Below, one piece after another: positions 20,681 through 29,770 of a stretch of DNA of 64,000 nucleotides. The stretch spans positions 434,001 to 498,000 of the forward strand of contig NZ_VLLR01000001.1 in NCBI RefSeq assembly GCF_007570935.1. Direction: 5' to 3'. The stretch's first letter is position 1, and each line of letters starts with the position of its first letter. The notes beneath the pieces are model-generated. The model ran no database searches and was not told the DNA's origin. It saw nothing but the letters and a program-made list of their open reading frames with translations. The DNA is from Lactobacillus sp. LL6 (GTDB lineage: Bacteria > Bacillota > Bacilli > Lactobacillales > Lactobacillaceae). The position numbers and the translations under genes are program-made.

Positions 20681-22034
20681 TACTTTTACCGATTCAAGAA
20701 TTAGACCAGAACTTCAGACAGCTCTGGAAAAAATTAATTTTAAAAAGCCAACTAAAGTTCAAGAAAAAGTTATTCCAACTCTTTTATCTGATGTCAATGT
20801 AGTTGTTCAAGCTGCAACTGGCTCAGGTAAAACTCATGCATACTTAGTACCTGTTTTAAATAAAATAGATGAAAATTCTGATTATGTTCAAGCTATTATC
20901 ACAGCTCCAAGTCGAGAATTAGCTGATCAGCTTTATAAAGTTGCTAGACAATTAAGGGATGCATCTGGGCTTGATATTTCAATTGCGCATTTAGCTGGAG
21001 GAACTGATCGTGAGCGTCAACTTGAAAAAATGGCTAATAAAAAACCGCAATTAATTATTGCGACGCCAGGACGTTTGCTTGATTTTGTACAAAAGAAAAT
21101 TTTTGCAGTAGATCAAGTTAAAGTTTTTGTGATTGATGAAGCTGATATGACTCTTGATATGGGATTTTTAGCAGATATTGATCAAGTAGCAAATAAATTA
21201 CCTAAAAATGTCTTATTTGCTGCATTTTCTGCAACTATTCCAGTTAAGCTCTCCAATTTCTTACGTAAATATATGGCCCATCCTGATGAAATTGTAATTG
21301 ATAATCCAGCTGTTATTGCACCTACTATAAAAAATGACTTATTAGATGTAGGTTCTAAAAATAAAAAGGCAATTTTATATAAACTTTTGACAATGGGTCA
21401 GCCATATTTGGCACTAGTTTTTGCTAATACTAAGCAAAAAGTTGATGAAATCACTAAATATTTACAAGATCAAGGAATGAAAGTTGCTAAAATTCATGGT
21501 GGAATCACAGAACGTGAGCGTAAACGTACTATTAGACAAGTAGAACAAGGGCAATTCCAATATGTTGTAGCAAGTGATTTAGCAGCACGCGGTCTTGATA
21601 TTGATGGAGTTAGTTTGGTTATTAACTATGAAGTTCCAAGAGATTTAGAATTTGTAATTCATAGAATTGGACGTACTGGTCGAAATGGTTTATCTGGACA
21701 TGCGATTACTTTAATTCGTGAAGAAGAAATGAATCGAATTGCTGATCTTGAAAAGATGGGGGTTCATTTTGATTTTGTTGAAATTAAAAATGGCGAATTA
21801 GTACCGCGTAAGCATTATCGAAGACGTGATAATCGTGAAGCTAAAAATAGAAAGCTTGATACTAAGCTTGTAGGTTTGGTGAAAAAGCAAAAACGTAAGC
21901 GTAAGCCAGGCTACAAAAAGAAAATTAAGCGTGCAATCCAAGAAGATAATCGTCAAAAACGCAAACTTGAACAACGTCATGAAATTCGAAAGGCTAAGCG
22001 CCAAAGAAAGCGTAAGCGCGAACAAGGACGTTGA
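20673..22034 (+). CDS. DEAD-box ATP-dependent RNA helicase (CshB-like)
   Basis: The 453-residue helicase has the Q-motif region (INFKKPTKVQEKVIP), motif I ATGSGKT, motif II as DEAD in VIDEADMTLDMGF, motif III SAT, and motif VI HRIGRTGRNG. The C-terminal 60 residues are strongly basic (K/R-rich), typical of ribosome- or RNA-associated helicases. It probably unwinds RNA during ribosome assembly or decay; the exact paralogue (CshB or YfmL type) is uncertain. It starts inside the end of nrnA, an eight-base overlap that suggests coupling. Confidence 0.92.
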   Translation: MNNTFTDSRIRPELQTALEKINFKKPTKVQEKVIPTLLSDVNVVVQAATGSGKTHAYLVPVLNKIDENSDYVQAIITAPSRELADQLYKVARQLRDASGLDISIAHLAGGTDRERQLEKMANKKPQLIIATPGRLLDFVQKKIFAVDQVKVFVIDEADMTLDMGFLADIDQVANKLPKNVLFAAFSATIPVKLSNFLRKYMAHPDEIVIDNPAVIAPTIKNDLLDVGSKNKKAILYKLLTMGQPYLALVFANTKQKVDEITKYLQDQGMKVAKIHGGITERERKRTIRQVEQGQFQYVVASDLAARGLDIDGVSLVINYEVPRDLEFVIHRIGRTGRNGLSGHAITLIREEEMNRIADLEKMGVHFDFVEIKNGELVPRKHYRRRDNREAKNRKLDTKLVGLVKKQKRKRKPGYKKKIKRAIQEDNRQKRKLEQRHEIRKAKRQRKRKREQGR

Positions 22035-22081
22035 CAAAGCTTCAACTTGTAGTATAATTTTTCTCAGCTTAAGATATATTT

Positions 22082-22258
22082 TTTAAATAGTTATTTCAAA
22101 GAGAGGACTGCTTGGTGAAAAAGTCTAATAACGTTTAAAAAATGCTCCTTTAAGTTTTGAATTGAAGATAATAAAGAGGTAACAAGCACTGTTGCAAACA
22201 AGGTGGTACCGCGCTTTGGGCGTCCTTGCATTAAGCAACGGTGTTTTTTATTTTTTGT
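22082..22258 (+). promoter_or_regulatory. T-box riboswitch leader of alaS
   Basis: The conserved T-box AGGTGGTACCGCG lies at 22201-22213, followed by an imperfect terminator hairpin with a T-run (to about 22256). The TGGT bulge would pair with the ACCA end of uncharged tRNA-Ala. GCT at 22144-22146 is a possible specifier codon, but I could not fold Stem I reliably. The 243-bp gap between the helicase gene and alaS is filled by this leader. Confidence 0.9.
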
Positions 22259-22277
22259 AAATGGGAGATAAAAATTC

Positions 22278-24917
22278 ATGAAGAAACTAAATAGTTCAGA
22301 GTTTCGCCAAATGTTCTTAGATTTCTTTAAGGACCATGGCCACATGATTATGCCAAGTGCATCACTTATTCCACAAGACGATCCAACTCTTCTTTGGATC
22401 AACTCAGGGGTTGCTACAATGAAGAAGTATTTTGATGGTTCAGTAGTTCCTAAGAATCATAGAATTACTTCTTCACAAAAGTCAATCAGAACTAATGATA
22501 TTGAAAACGTTGGTAAAACTGCTCGTCACCAAACTTTCTTTGAAATGCTTGGTAACTTTTCAGTAGGAGACTACTTTAGAGAACAAGCAATTCCTTGGGC
22601 ATGGGAATTTTTGACAAGTCCTGAATGGCTTGATCTTGATAAGGAAAAACTTTACTGTACTGTTTATCCAAAAGACAAAGATTCAAAAGAAGTTTGGATT
22701 AAAGCAGGGATGCCAAAAGATCATATTGTTGAATTAGAAGATAACTTCTGGGATATTGGTGAGGGTCCATGTGGTCCGGATACAGAAATTTTTTATGACC
22801 GTGGTCAAGAAAATAATGATGTTGCCGAAGATGACCCAGAAAACTTTCCAGGTGGTGAAAATGCTCGCTATCTTGAAATTTGGAATATTGTATTCTCACA
22901 ATATAACCACTTGCCAAATGGCCAATATGTAGACCAGCCACACAAGAATATCGATACTGGTATGGGGCTTGAACGTGTGCTTTCAATTTTACAAGATGCA
23001 CCAACAAACTTTGAAACTGACCTTTTCTTACCAATCATTCATGCAACTGAAGAAATGACTGATGGAAAGAAATATGGTGAAAATAAAGAAGATACAACTG
23101 CCTTCAAGATTATTGCAGATCACGTTCGTGCAGTAAGTTTTGCTATTGCAGATGGTGCTCTTCCATCAAACTCAGGACGTGGCTATGTTTTGCGTCGTTT
23201 AATCCGTCGTGCTGATCTTAATGGTCAACGTTTAGGAATTAAGGGTGCCTTTCTTTACAAATTAGTTCCAGTTGTTGGTAAAATTATGCAAAGTCACTAT
23301 CCAGAAATTGTTGATCAACAAGGATTCATTGCAAATGTTATCCAAAATGAAGAAGAAAGATTTGGTGCAACTCTTGACAGCGGTTTAACTTTGCTTGATG
23401 ATTTAATTGAAAAGGCTAAAAAATCTGAAGATAAGACTATTTCAGGTAAAGATGCATTTAAGTTATTCGATACTTATGGATTTCCATATGAATTAACATT
23501 TGAATCAGCTCAAGATGAAGGCTTAAATGTTGATAAAGATGGCTTTGACGCAGAAATGCAAGCTCAAAAAGATCGTGCTAGAAAAGCTCGTGGTGATCTT
23601 CAATCAATGGGTAAGCAAGATGAAACTTTGATGAATTTAAAGGATAAGTCAGAGTTTGAATATGGTGTTTATGAAGAACCCCATGCAAAACTTATTGATA
23701 TTATTGTTGATGATAAGCTTGTTGATAAAGCAGAAGGTGAACAAGCAACTTTAGTATTTGATAAGACACCATTTTATGCTGAACGTGGTGGTCAAGTTGC
23801 TGATCATGGTGATATCTATAATAAAGATGGTGAGTTAGTAGCTAAAGTTACTGATGTACAACATGCACCAAATGATCAAAACTTACACTTTGTAGATGTA
23901 ATTTTGCCACTTGAAAAAGGTACAGAATACATTCTTAAGATTGATCGTGAACGTCGTGAAGGTCTTCGTCACTCACACACTGCAACTCACCTTTTACATT
24001 CAGCACTTCGCCAAGTTTTAGGTGAACATACTCACCAAGCAGGTAGTTTAGTAGAACCTGATTACTTGAGATTTGACTTTACTGCAATGGACCCAATGAC
24101 TCCACGTGAACTTAAGTCAGTCGAAGAACTTGTTAACCAAAAGATTTGGGAAGCAATTCAAGTTAAGACTACTATTACTGATCCAGAAACTGGTCGTAAA
24201 ATGGGAGCATTAGCACTATTCAACGGTAAATACGGTGATAAAGTTCGTGTTGTTCAAATTTCTGACTTTTCAACTGAGTTTTGTGGCGGTACTCACTGTG
24301 ATAACACTAGTCAAATCGGTATTTTCAAGATTACTTCAGAATCTGCTATCGGTGCTGGTATGCGTAGAATTGAAGCAGTAACTTCAAAGAAGGCATATGA
24401 ATATTTAGCAAATCGCTCAAACTTACTTGATAATATTCAAGAAGAAGTTAAGGCAACTAAACCAGAAAATATCATTGATAAGATTGATTCACTTGAAACT
24501 GATTTACATGATAGTCAAAAACAAGTTGAAGAATTAAACAAGACTATTAACCAAGCTAAGTCAAAAGATTTGTTTAATAACATTAAACAAGCAGGTGATT
24601 TAACTGTTATTGCAGAAATTGCTGATGTTGATGGTATGAAAGACTTGCGTGAACTTGCTGATAGCTGGAAGAGTCAAAATAAGTCAGATATTTTAGTTCT
24701 TGCCGCAGAAAATGACGGTAAAGCAAATATGATTATTAGCTTGAATGACAAGGCATTAGATAAAGGCCTTAAAGCTGGTAACTTAATTAAGACTGCTGCT
24801 CCAATCTTTGGTGGTGGCGGTGGTGGTCGTCCTAATATGGCTCAAGCTGGTGGTAAGAAACCAGAGGGCTTGAAGGATGCCATTGATGTAGTACTTGATG
24901 AAATTTCAAAGAATTAA
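22278..24917 (+). CDS. alaS: Alanine--tRNA ligase
   Basis: The 879-residue class II synthetase has the N-terminal catalytic domain (about 1-450) with FLDFFKDHGHM, the GMGLER motif and the SGRGYVLRRLIRRA stretch. The editing domain follows, with zinc ligands HTATHLLH and CGGTHC, and then the coiled-coil/DHHA1 C-terminal domain ending in the glycine-rich FGGGGGGRPNMAQAGG. It charges tRNA-Ala and clears mischarged Ser and Gly. Its expression is controlled by the T-box leader just upstream. Confidence 0.98.
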   Translation: MKKLNSSEFRQMFLDFFKDHGHMIMPSASLIPQDDPTLLWINSGVATMKKYFDGSVVPKNHRITSSQKSIRTNDIENVGKTARHQTFFEMLGNFSVGDYFREQAIPWAWEFLTSPEWLDLDKEKLYCTVYPKDKDSKEVWIKAGMPKDHIVELEDNFWDIGEGPCGPDTEIFYDRGQENNDVAEDDPENFPGGENARYLEIWNIVFSQYNHLPNGQYVDQPHKNIDTGMGLERVLSILQDAPTNFETDLFLPIIHATEEMTDGKKYGENKEDTTAFKIIADHVRAVSFAIADGALPSNSGRGYVLRRLIRRADLNGQRLGIKGAFLYKLVPVVGKIMQSHYPEIVDQQGFIANVIQNEEERFGATLDSGLTLLDDLIEKAKKSEDKTISGKDAFKLFDTYGFPYELTFESAQDEGLNVDKDGFDAEMQAQKDRARKARGDLQSMGKQDETLMNLKDKSEFEYGVYEEPHAKLIDIIVDDKLVDKAEGEQATLVFDKTPFYAERGGQVADHGDIYNKDGELVAKVTDVQHAPNDQNLHFVDVILPLEKGTEYILKIDRERREGLRHSHTATHLLHSALRQVLGEHTHQAGSLVEPDYLRFDFTAMDPMTPRELKSVEELVNQKIWEAIQVKTTITDPETGRKMGALALFNGKYGDKVRVVQISDFSTEFCGGTHCDNTSQIGIFKITSESAIGAGMRRIEAVTSKKAYEYLANRSNLLDNIQEEVKATKPENIIDKIDSLETDLHDSQKQVEELNKTINQAKSKDLFNNIKQAGDLTVIAEIADVDGMKDLRELADSWKSQNKSDILVLAAENDGKANMIISLNDKALDKGLKAGNLIKTAAPIFGGGGGGRPNMAQAGGKKPEGLKDAIDVVLDEISKN

Positions 24918-24969
24918 TTAATTGAGTTTAAGCTTTTTTTCAAGTAAAATTGGAACAGGAGGAATAATT

Positions 24970-25227
24970 ATGAGTTCGTTAGATAAAACAATGCATTTTG
25001 ACTTTAACCAAAATAAGGGTAAAAATGTTTATGATACTCTGCAAGATGTTTACAATGCGCTTGAAGAAAAGGGTTATAACCCAATTAACCAGATTGTAGG
25101 ATACTTACTTTCTGGCGATCCTGCTTATATCCCACGTCACAATGATGCGCGTAACTTAATTCTTAAGCATGAACGTGATGAAATTATCGAAGAATTAGTT
25201 AAAAGTTACCTCGGTAAGGATAAGTAA
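24970..25227 (+). CDS. ireB: IreB family regulatory phosphoprotein (UPF0297)
   Basis: This 85-residue protein has the family pattern: [10 protein letters not shown] at the start (the Thr region phosphorylated by the PASTA kinase in Enterococcus IreB), then [38 protein letters not shown], of which the DPAYIP motif is most typical. The frame is open from 24922, but AGGAGGAA precedes the ATG at 24970. It begins the conserved ireB-ruvX-DUF1292 trio after alaS; ruvX starts immediately after its stop codon. Kinase control is known for the Enterococcus relative and is inferred here. Confidence 0.93.
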   Translation: MSSLDKTMHFDFNQNKGKNVYDTLQDVYNALEEKGYNPINQIVGYLLSGDPAYIPRHNDARNLILKHERDEIIEELVKSYLGKDK

Positions 25228-25662
25228 ATGCGTAGACTATTAGGGTTAGATATTGGTTCTAAAACTGTCGGCGTAGCTGTTAGCGATGAGTTAGGATATA
25301 CTGCGCAAAAAGTAGAAACAATTCAAGTTGATGAAACCAAATTTAATTTTGGTATGAAATCAATTAAGAAATTAGTGCGTGAGTATGACCCAGCAGGTTT
25401 TGTATTGGGATTACCTAAAAATATGGATGGTTCAGCAGGCGATTCTGTAGCACGTAGTAAAGCATATGGGGAAAGACTAAAAAAGAAGTTTGGTTTACCT
25501 GTATATTATTCAGACGAAAGATTAACTACTATAGAATCAGAAAGAGTTTTAGTTGAAGAAGCTGGAATTCATGACCGCCATAAACGCAAAGAGGTAATTG
25601 ATCAAATGGCTGCAGTTCTTATCTTGCAAAACTATTTAGATTTAAACCGAAAGGATCAATAA
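25228..25662 (+). CDS. ruvX: Holliday junction resolvase-like / pre-16S rRNA nuclease RuvX (YqgF)
   Basis: This 144-residue RNase H-fold protein has LGLDIGSKTVGVAVSD at the N-terminus, GLPKNMDGSAGD in the middle, YSDERLTT and a C-terminal IDQMAAVLIL. The conserved Asp, Glu and Asp of the catalytic site are all present. Family members mature the 5' end of 16S rRNA or resolve junctions. It abuts ireB and overlaps the next gene by one base. Confidence 0.95.
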   Translation: MRRLLGLDIGSKTVGVAVSDELGYTAQKVETIQVDETKFNFGMKSIKKLVREYDPAGFVLGLPKNMDGSAGDSVARSKAYGERLKKKFGLPVYYSDERLTTIESERVLVEEAGIHDRHKRKEVIDQMAAVLILQNYLDLNRKDQ

Positions 25663-25970
25663 TGACACAACAAAATAAAGACGATATGGATCGCCAAATT
25701 ACTCTAGTTGATGACAAGGGTAATGAAGAATTATATGAAATCTTATTCACTTTTCATTCAGATGATTATGATAAGTCTTATGTCCTTCTTTATCCAGCTG
25801 CAGTTGGTGAAGGAGAAGATATTGAAGTTCAAGCATTTAGCTATGATGCAGATGATGCTGGAGATGTAACCAGCAGTGATTTGCATGAAATTGAATCTGA
25901 TGAAGAATGGGAAATGGTACAAGGAGTATTAAATACTTTCCTTGATGATGACCGTTTAAGTGGTGAATAA
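25662..25970 (+). CDS. DUF1292 family protein (YrzB-like)
   Basis: This is an acidic 102-residue protein with the DUF1292 pattern: ITLVDDKGNEELYEILFTF near the N-terminus, YVLLYPA in the middle and an Asp/Glu-rich second half ending in DEEWEMVQGVLNTFLDDD. The function is unknown. It is the third member of the conserved alaS-ireB-ruvX-DUF1292 order and overlaps the ruvX stop by one base. A terminator follows immediately. Confidence 0.9.
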   Translation: MTQQNKDDMDRQITLVDDKGNEELYEILFTFHSDDYDKSYVLLYPAAVGEGEDIEVQAFSYDADDAGDVTSSDLHEIESDEEWEMVQGVLNTFLDDDRLSGE

Positions 25971-26002
25971 AAAGAGGACTGGTTTAATGCCAGCCTCTTT
26001 TT
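25971..26002 (+). terminator. Terminator after the DUF1292 gene
   Basis: AAAGAGG-CTGG and CCAG-CCTCTTT pair around TTTAATG with one bulged base, followed by T residues. mutS2 begins only 20 bp later. Confidence 0.82.
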
Positions 26003-26022
26003 GTTAATTGGAATAAGGAATA

Positions 26023-28380
26023 ATGAACGAAAAGATTTTAGAAATTTTAGAATTTGAACAAATTACTAATAAATTAAAAAATGAAGCAATAACTGCTCCA
26101 GCAAAAAAACATGCCGAACAATTGCGTCCTGCTAGTGATTATGATCAAGTAAAACTGCAATTAGAGCAAACTTTATCTTTAGTAAATTTATTGAGAGTAA
26201 AAGGGCAACTGCCTTTAAGTGACTTCTTAGATATTCATCCAAGTACTAAACGTTTGAGTGTTAAAGCTGATTTAAACGCAGAAGAACTTGGAAACTTATT
26301 ATTAGTTTTAACTTTAGCTAAAGAAGTTAATAACTTTTTGGAAGATGTTGAAGAAGTTGATTTATCAGCAATTGAAAGTATTTTAGATAAACTTGACGTG
26401 CCTGAACTACTTTTTAATGAATTAAAAAAATCAGTTGATTATGATGGAGAAGTATTAGATTCTGCTTCTAGCAGCTTGGCTCGACTTCGTCATGATATGA
26501 AAAGTAATGAAGAAGACATCAAGAATCGAATGGATGCTTATACTAAGGGGAATAGTAGCAAGTATTTGTCAGAACAAATTGTGACGATTCGTGATGACCG
26601 CTATGTTATTCCGGTTAAGCAAGAATATCGAAGTAAATTTGGTGGAGTAGTTCATGACCAAAGTGCAAGTGGACAGACTTTATTTATTGAGCCAGAATCA
26701 GTTTTGGCATTAAATAATCGTCAACAAAATTTATTGGCTCAAGAACGGCAAGAAATTCGTCGCGTTTTAAAGAACCTATCTAATTTAGCTCGTGAAGAAA
26801 TTGAAAATCTTAATTCTATTGCTAATGCACTAACAGAACTTGATTTTTTACAAGCTAAAGCCAAGCTAGCTAAAAAGATGCAAGCCACTGAGCCAAAATT
26901 AACTCAAGATCATTCAATGAACTTATTAAAGGCGCGTCATCCTTTAATTGATCCTGAAAAAGTAGTGCCAAATGATATTGTGCTTGGAGAAGATTTTGAT
27001 ACGATGCTTATCACCGGACCAAACACTGGTGGTAAAACCATTACCCTAAAAACAGCTGGTCTTTTACAATTAATGGCACAATCTGGCCTGTTTATTCCAG
27101 CCCAAGAGGGAAGCCGAGTTGGTATTTTTAAGCAGATTTATGCTGATATTGGAGATGAACAATCAATTGAACAATCTTTAAGTACTTTCTCTTCACATAT
27201 TAACGATATTATCGCTATTATGAAAAACGTCGATAGTGATACTTTGGTTTTAATTGATGAAATTGGAGCCGGAACTGACCCGGAAGAAGGAGCAAGTTTA
27301 GCCATTAGTATTTTGGACTTTTTACGTAAAAATAAAGCTCAAATTATGGTTACAACTCACTATCCTGAATTAAAGCTTTACGGCTATAATCGCTTGCGAA
27401 CAACAAATGCGTCAATGGAATTTGATTTAAAATCACTTTCTCCTACTTATCATTTACAAATTGGAATTCCAGGTCATAGTAATGCTTTTGCAATCGCTAG
27501 AAGACTTGGAATGCGTGAAGATGTAGTTAAAAATGCACAAAGTTTGATGAGTGATGAAGATTCAGATATCAATAATATGATTGAGCGTTTGAATCAGCAA
27601 ACTAAAGCTGCTAATACTGCAAGAGAGCATTTGCAAACGAGTTTAGATCGTAGTCAAAAACTTGAGAAAAAATTACAAGATGCGCTTGACTGGTATAATC
27701 AACGCATTCAAAAGCAACTTGATTTTGCTCAAGAGCGAGCTAATGAAGTGGTGGCAAAACGTCGTAAAAAGGCTGATAAAATTATTGAAGAGCTTGAAAA
27801 GCAACAAAAAGCGGGGATTAATCTCAAACAAAATAAAATTATTGATGCTAAAGGCGAACTTAATAGCTTACAGCGTCAAGCTGAGAATTTGGCCCATAAT
27901 AAGGTCTTACAGCGTGAAAAACGTCGCCATAATGTAAGTGTGGGTGACCAAGTAAAAGTCCTCTCTTATGGGCAAACAGGCACTATTACAAAGAAGCTTG
28001 GAGAGCACCAATATGAGGTTCAACTAGGAATTATAAAGGTGAAGGTTAGTGATCGTGATGTTGAGAAGATTTCTCAGTCCTCACCTAAAAAATCTCAGCC
28101 TAAAGTTCGTGCAACAAGTGCAGTTAGAAGAAGTAATGCTCATAGTGAGATTGATTTACGTGGACAGCGCTATGATGAAGCGATGACAAATTTAGACCGC
28201 TATATTGATTCTGTTTTGTTAGCAGGTTTAAGTACCATAACCATTATTCATGGGATTGGAACAGGTGCTATTAGAAAGGGTGTTTGGCAATATTTAAAAT
28301 CTAGTAGACATGTTAAAAGTTTTAATTATGCACCTGCAAATGAAGGTGGTAATGGAGCAACTATTGTGCAATTAAAGTAG
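26023..28380 (+). CDS. mutS2: MutS2 ATPase/endonuclease
   Basis: The 785-residue protein has a MutS core and ATPase domain with Walker A GPNTGGKTIT, Walker B TLVLIDEIGAGTDPEEGA and TTHYPELK. A long Gln/Lys/Glu-rich coiled coil (about 510-640), a KOW-like segment and a C-terminal Smr nuclease domain (IDLRGQRYDEA and IIHGIGTGAIRKGV) follow. It lacks the mismatch-recognition domain of MutS. Roles known for the family are anti-recombination and rescue of collided ribosomes. trxA follows, as in many Firmicutes. Confidence 0.95.
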   Translation: MNEKILEILEFEQITNKLKNEAITAPAKKHAEQLRPASDYDQVKLQLEQTLSLVNLLRVKGQLPLSDFLDIHPSTKRLSVKADLNAEELGNLLLVLTLAKEVNNFLEDVEEVDLSAIESILDKLDVPELLFNELKKSVDYDGEVLDSASSSLARLRHDMKSNEEDIKNRMDAYTKGNSSKYLSEQIVTIRDDRYVIPVKQEYRSKFGGVVHDQSASGQTLFIEPESVLALNNRQQNLLAQERQEIRRVLKNLSNLAREEIENLNSIANALTELDFLQAKAKLAKKMQATEPKLTQDHSMNLLKARHPLIDPEKVVPNDIVLGEDFDTMLITGPNTGGKTITLKTAGLLQLMAQSGLFIPAQEGSRVGIFKQIYADIGDEQSIEQSLSTFSSHINDIIAIMKNVDSDTLVLIDEIGAGTDPEEGASLAISILDFLRKNKAQIMVTTHYPELKLYGYNRLRTTNASMEFDLKSLSPTYHLQIGIPGHSNAFAIARRLGMREDVVKNAQSLMSDEDSDINNMIERLNQQTKAANTAREHLQTSLDRSQKLEKKLQDALDWYNQRIQKQLDFAQERANEVVAKRRKKADKIIEELEKQQKAGINLKQNKIIDAKGELNSLQRQAENLAHNKVLQREKRRHNVSVGDQVKVLSYGQTGTITKKLGEHQYEVQLGIIKVKVSDRDVEKISQSSPKKSQPKVRATSAVRRSNAHSEIDLRGQRYDEAMTNLDRYIDSVLLAGLSTITIIHGIGTGAIRKGVWQYLKSSRHVKSFNYAPANEGGNGATIVQLK

Positions 28381-28390
28381 TGCATTTAAC

Positions 28391-28419
28391 TTGTAAAAAG
28401 TAAGTTATGCTGATATTAT
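28391..28419 (+). promoter_or_regulatory. Candidate trxA promoter
   Basis: TTGTAA and TATTAT are separated by 17 bases in the 100-bp mutS2-trxA gap. Confidence 0.55.
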
Positions 28420-28480
28420 TAAATTATAAAGAGTTTTCAAAAAATTATTTTTTGGATTTTTTGATTGAGAGGTAATAATT

Positions 28481-28792
28481 ATGGTTGAAGCAATCACAGA
28501 TCAAGACTTTAACGAAGAAACTGATAATGGTGTTGTATTAACTGACTTTTGGGCACCTTGGTGTGGTCCATGTAAGATGCAATCACCAGTTATTGATCAA
28601 CTAGCTGAAGAGCGTCAAGATGTTAAGTTCACCAAGATGGATGTAGATCAAAATCAAGAAACAGCTAAAAATCTAGGCATTATGGCAATTCCTACTTTGA
28701 TTATTAAGAAGGATGGCAAGATTGTTGACCGTTTAACTGGTTATACTCCAAAGGAAAAACTTAACCAAATCTTAGATCAATACACAGCTTAA
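28481..28792 (+). CDS. trxA: Thioredoxin
   Basis: The 103-residue thioredoxin is full length with the redox motif FWAPWCGPCKMQSP (Cys-Gly-Pro-Cys), cis-Pro in GIMAIPTLII, and the terminal helix. It reduces protein disulphides with electrons from thioredoxin reductase. It has its own candidate promoter, an AGAGGTAA Shine-Dalgarno and a strong terminator, so it is probably transcribed alone. Confidence 0.97.
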   Translation: MVEAITDQDFNEETDNGVVLTDFWAPWCGPCKMQSPVIDQLAEERQDVKFTKMDVDQNQETAKNLGIMAIPTLIIKKDGKIVDRLTGYTPKEKLNQILDQYTA

Positions 28793-28796
28793 TCAC

Positions 28797-28836
28797 AAAA
28801 AAGCGTTGAGGCTCATTACAGCCTCAACGCTTTTTA
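28797..28836. terminator. Bidirectional terminator between trxA and mscL
   Basis: AGCGTTGAGGC and GCCTCAACGCT pair around TCATTACA with A/T runs on both sides, between convergent genes. Confidence 0.92.
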
Positions 28837-29205
28837 TTTATTTTCTTGTTCTGCTAAAATATCACGGATTTCTTTTAAGTAATCTTCTGCTGTAGGCTTG
28901 GGGTCTTCTTTCTTTTCCTTACGAGTAATTTTATTAACTGCTTGGACAATTAAAAATACTACAAATGAAATAATTAAGAAGTTAATTATAGCATTAAGAA
29001 AGCTACCATATTTAAATGTTGCATCCCCAACCTTGAATACTAAATTAGAAAGATCGATTTTTCCAATAAAAATTCCAATAAGAGGATTAATAATATTAGA
29101 GACAAGAGACTTCACAATAGAAGTAAATGCAGCTCCGATAATTACACCGACAGCTAAATCAATAACATTTCCACGGGCAATAAATTGCTTAAATTCTTTA
29201 AACAT
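28834..29205 (-). CDS. mscL: Large-conductance mechanosensitive channel MscL
   Basis: The 123-residue protein has the MscL N-terminal amphipathic helix MFKEFKQFIARGNVIDLAVG, the pore-lining TM1 continuing as VIIGAAFTSIVKSLV, a second TM around residues 65-90 and a charged cytoplasmic helix. It opens under extreme membrane tension to release osmolytes. A TTG at 29211 adds two residues, but the ATG at 29205 is better spaced (eight bases) from AGGAG. An unrelated MscS-type channel lies at 31236. Confidence 0.95.
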   Translation of the reverse strand: MFKEFKQFIARGNVIDLAVGVIIGAAFTSIVKSLVSNIINPLIGIFIGKIDLSNLVFKVGDATFKYGSFLNAIINFLIISFVVFLIVQAVNKITRKEKKEDPKPTAEDYLKEIRDILAEQENK

Positions 29206-29274
29206 TTCCAATTCTCCTGTTTATGATTTATTTAAAAGTATACAGAAAAATATAAAAATACCCTAGAAAAATGC

Positions 29275-29682
29275 TTAATTAAAACGTGCAAGAAATTCAA
29301 CTGTTTTTTGCTTATCTAAAATAGTGATTTCACTTTCTGTTGTTCGACCGCTTTCTTTTTCTAATGCTTCAGCGATCATACCGCTTTCTAAAGCAAATTC
29401 TCGGCTATCACTACTTAGACGGTCGGCTACATTTTGACCGCTTAATTCAAAAGTTGTAGAACTTCTGCGTTCTTTAACTTTAGTAAGTGTACCAAATTCG
29501 GCCATTGCAAAAAAATCAGCCAAATCTTCAAATGACGACAGATCATAGTGACGTGAAATTCTCTTACCAGCCCAGTAAAGAATAGTTGCATCATCGTCAC
29601 CTAAAATCGTTGGCAAAATAAAATCGCGATATAATTGATTAACAAAATATACGTGTTCGTTATGTTCTGTGTTGTTTTCCAT
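29275..29682 (-). CDS. DUF2507 / YslB family protein
   Basis: This 135-residue soluble protein is recognised as YslB/DUF2507 by its pattern: FVNQLYRDFILPTILGDDDATILYWAGKRISR-type N-terminus (split here by the sequence limit only in my reading), the DLADFFAMAEFG motif and a C-terminal strand with ITILDKQKTVEFLARF. The fold resembles small-ligand-binding V4R-like domains, but no substrate is known. It is divergent from murI, as in other lactobacilli and Bacillus. No membrane segment or signal is seen. Confidence 0.85.
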   Translation of the reverse strand: MENNTEHNEHVYFVNQLYRDFILPTILGDDDATILYWAGKRISRHYDLSSFEDLADFFAMAEFGTLTKVKERRSSTTFELSGQNVADRLSSDSREFALESGMIAEALEKESGRTTESEITILDKQKTVEFLARFN

Positions 29683-29770
29683 GAGTGTACTTCTTCCCTT
29701 TTATTCTTATTCATTTTACCGTAAACTAGTGGAAGTAGAAAATATTTTTTTCTTGAAAGGGGACATAAAA

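Noticed and set aside
22699-23034. 111-codon minus-strand frame inside alaS
   Set aside because: It is fully inside a conserved synthetase gene, and its His/Tyr-rich product is a codon-bias shadow.
28898-29266. 122-codon plus-strand frame opposite mscL
   Set aside because: It is the antisense of a clear MscL gene and has no ribosome-binding site.
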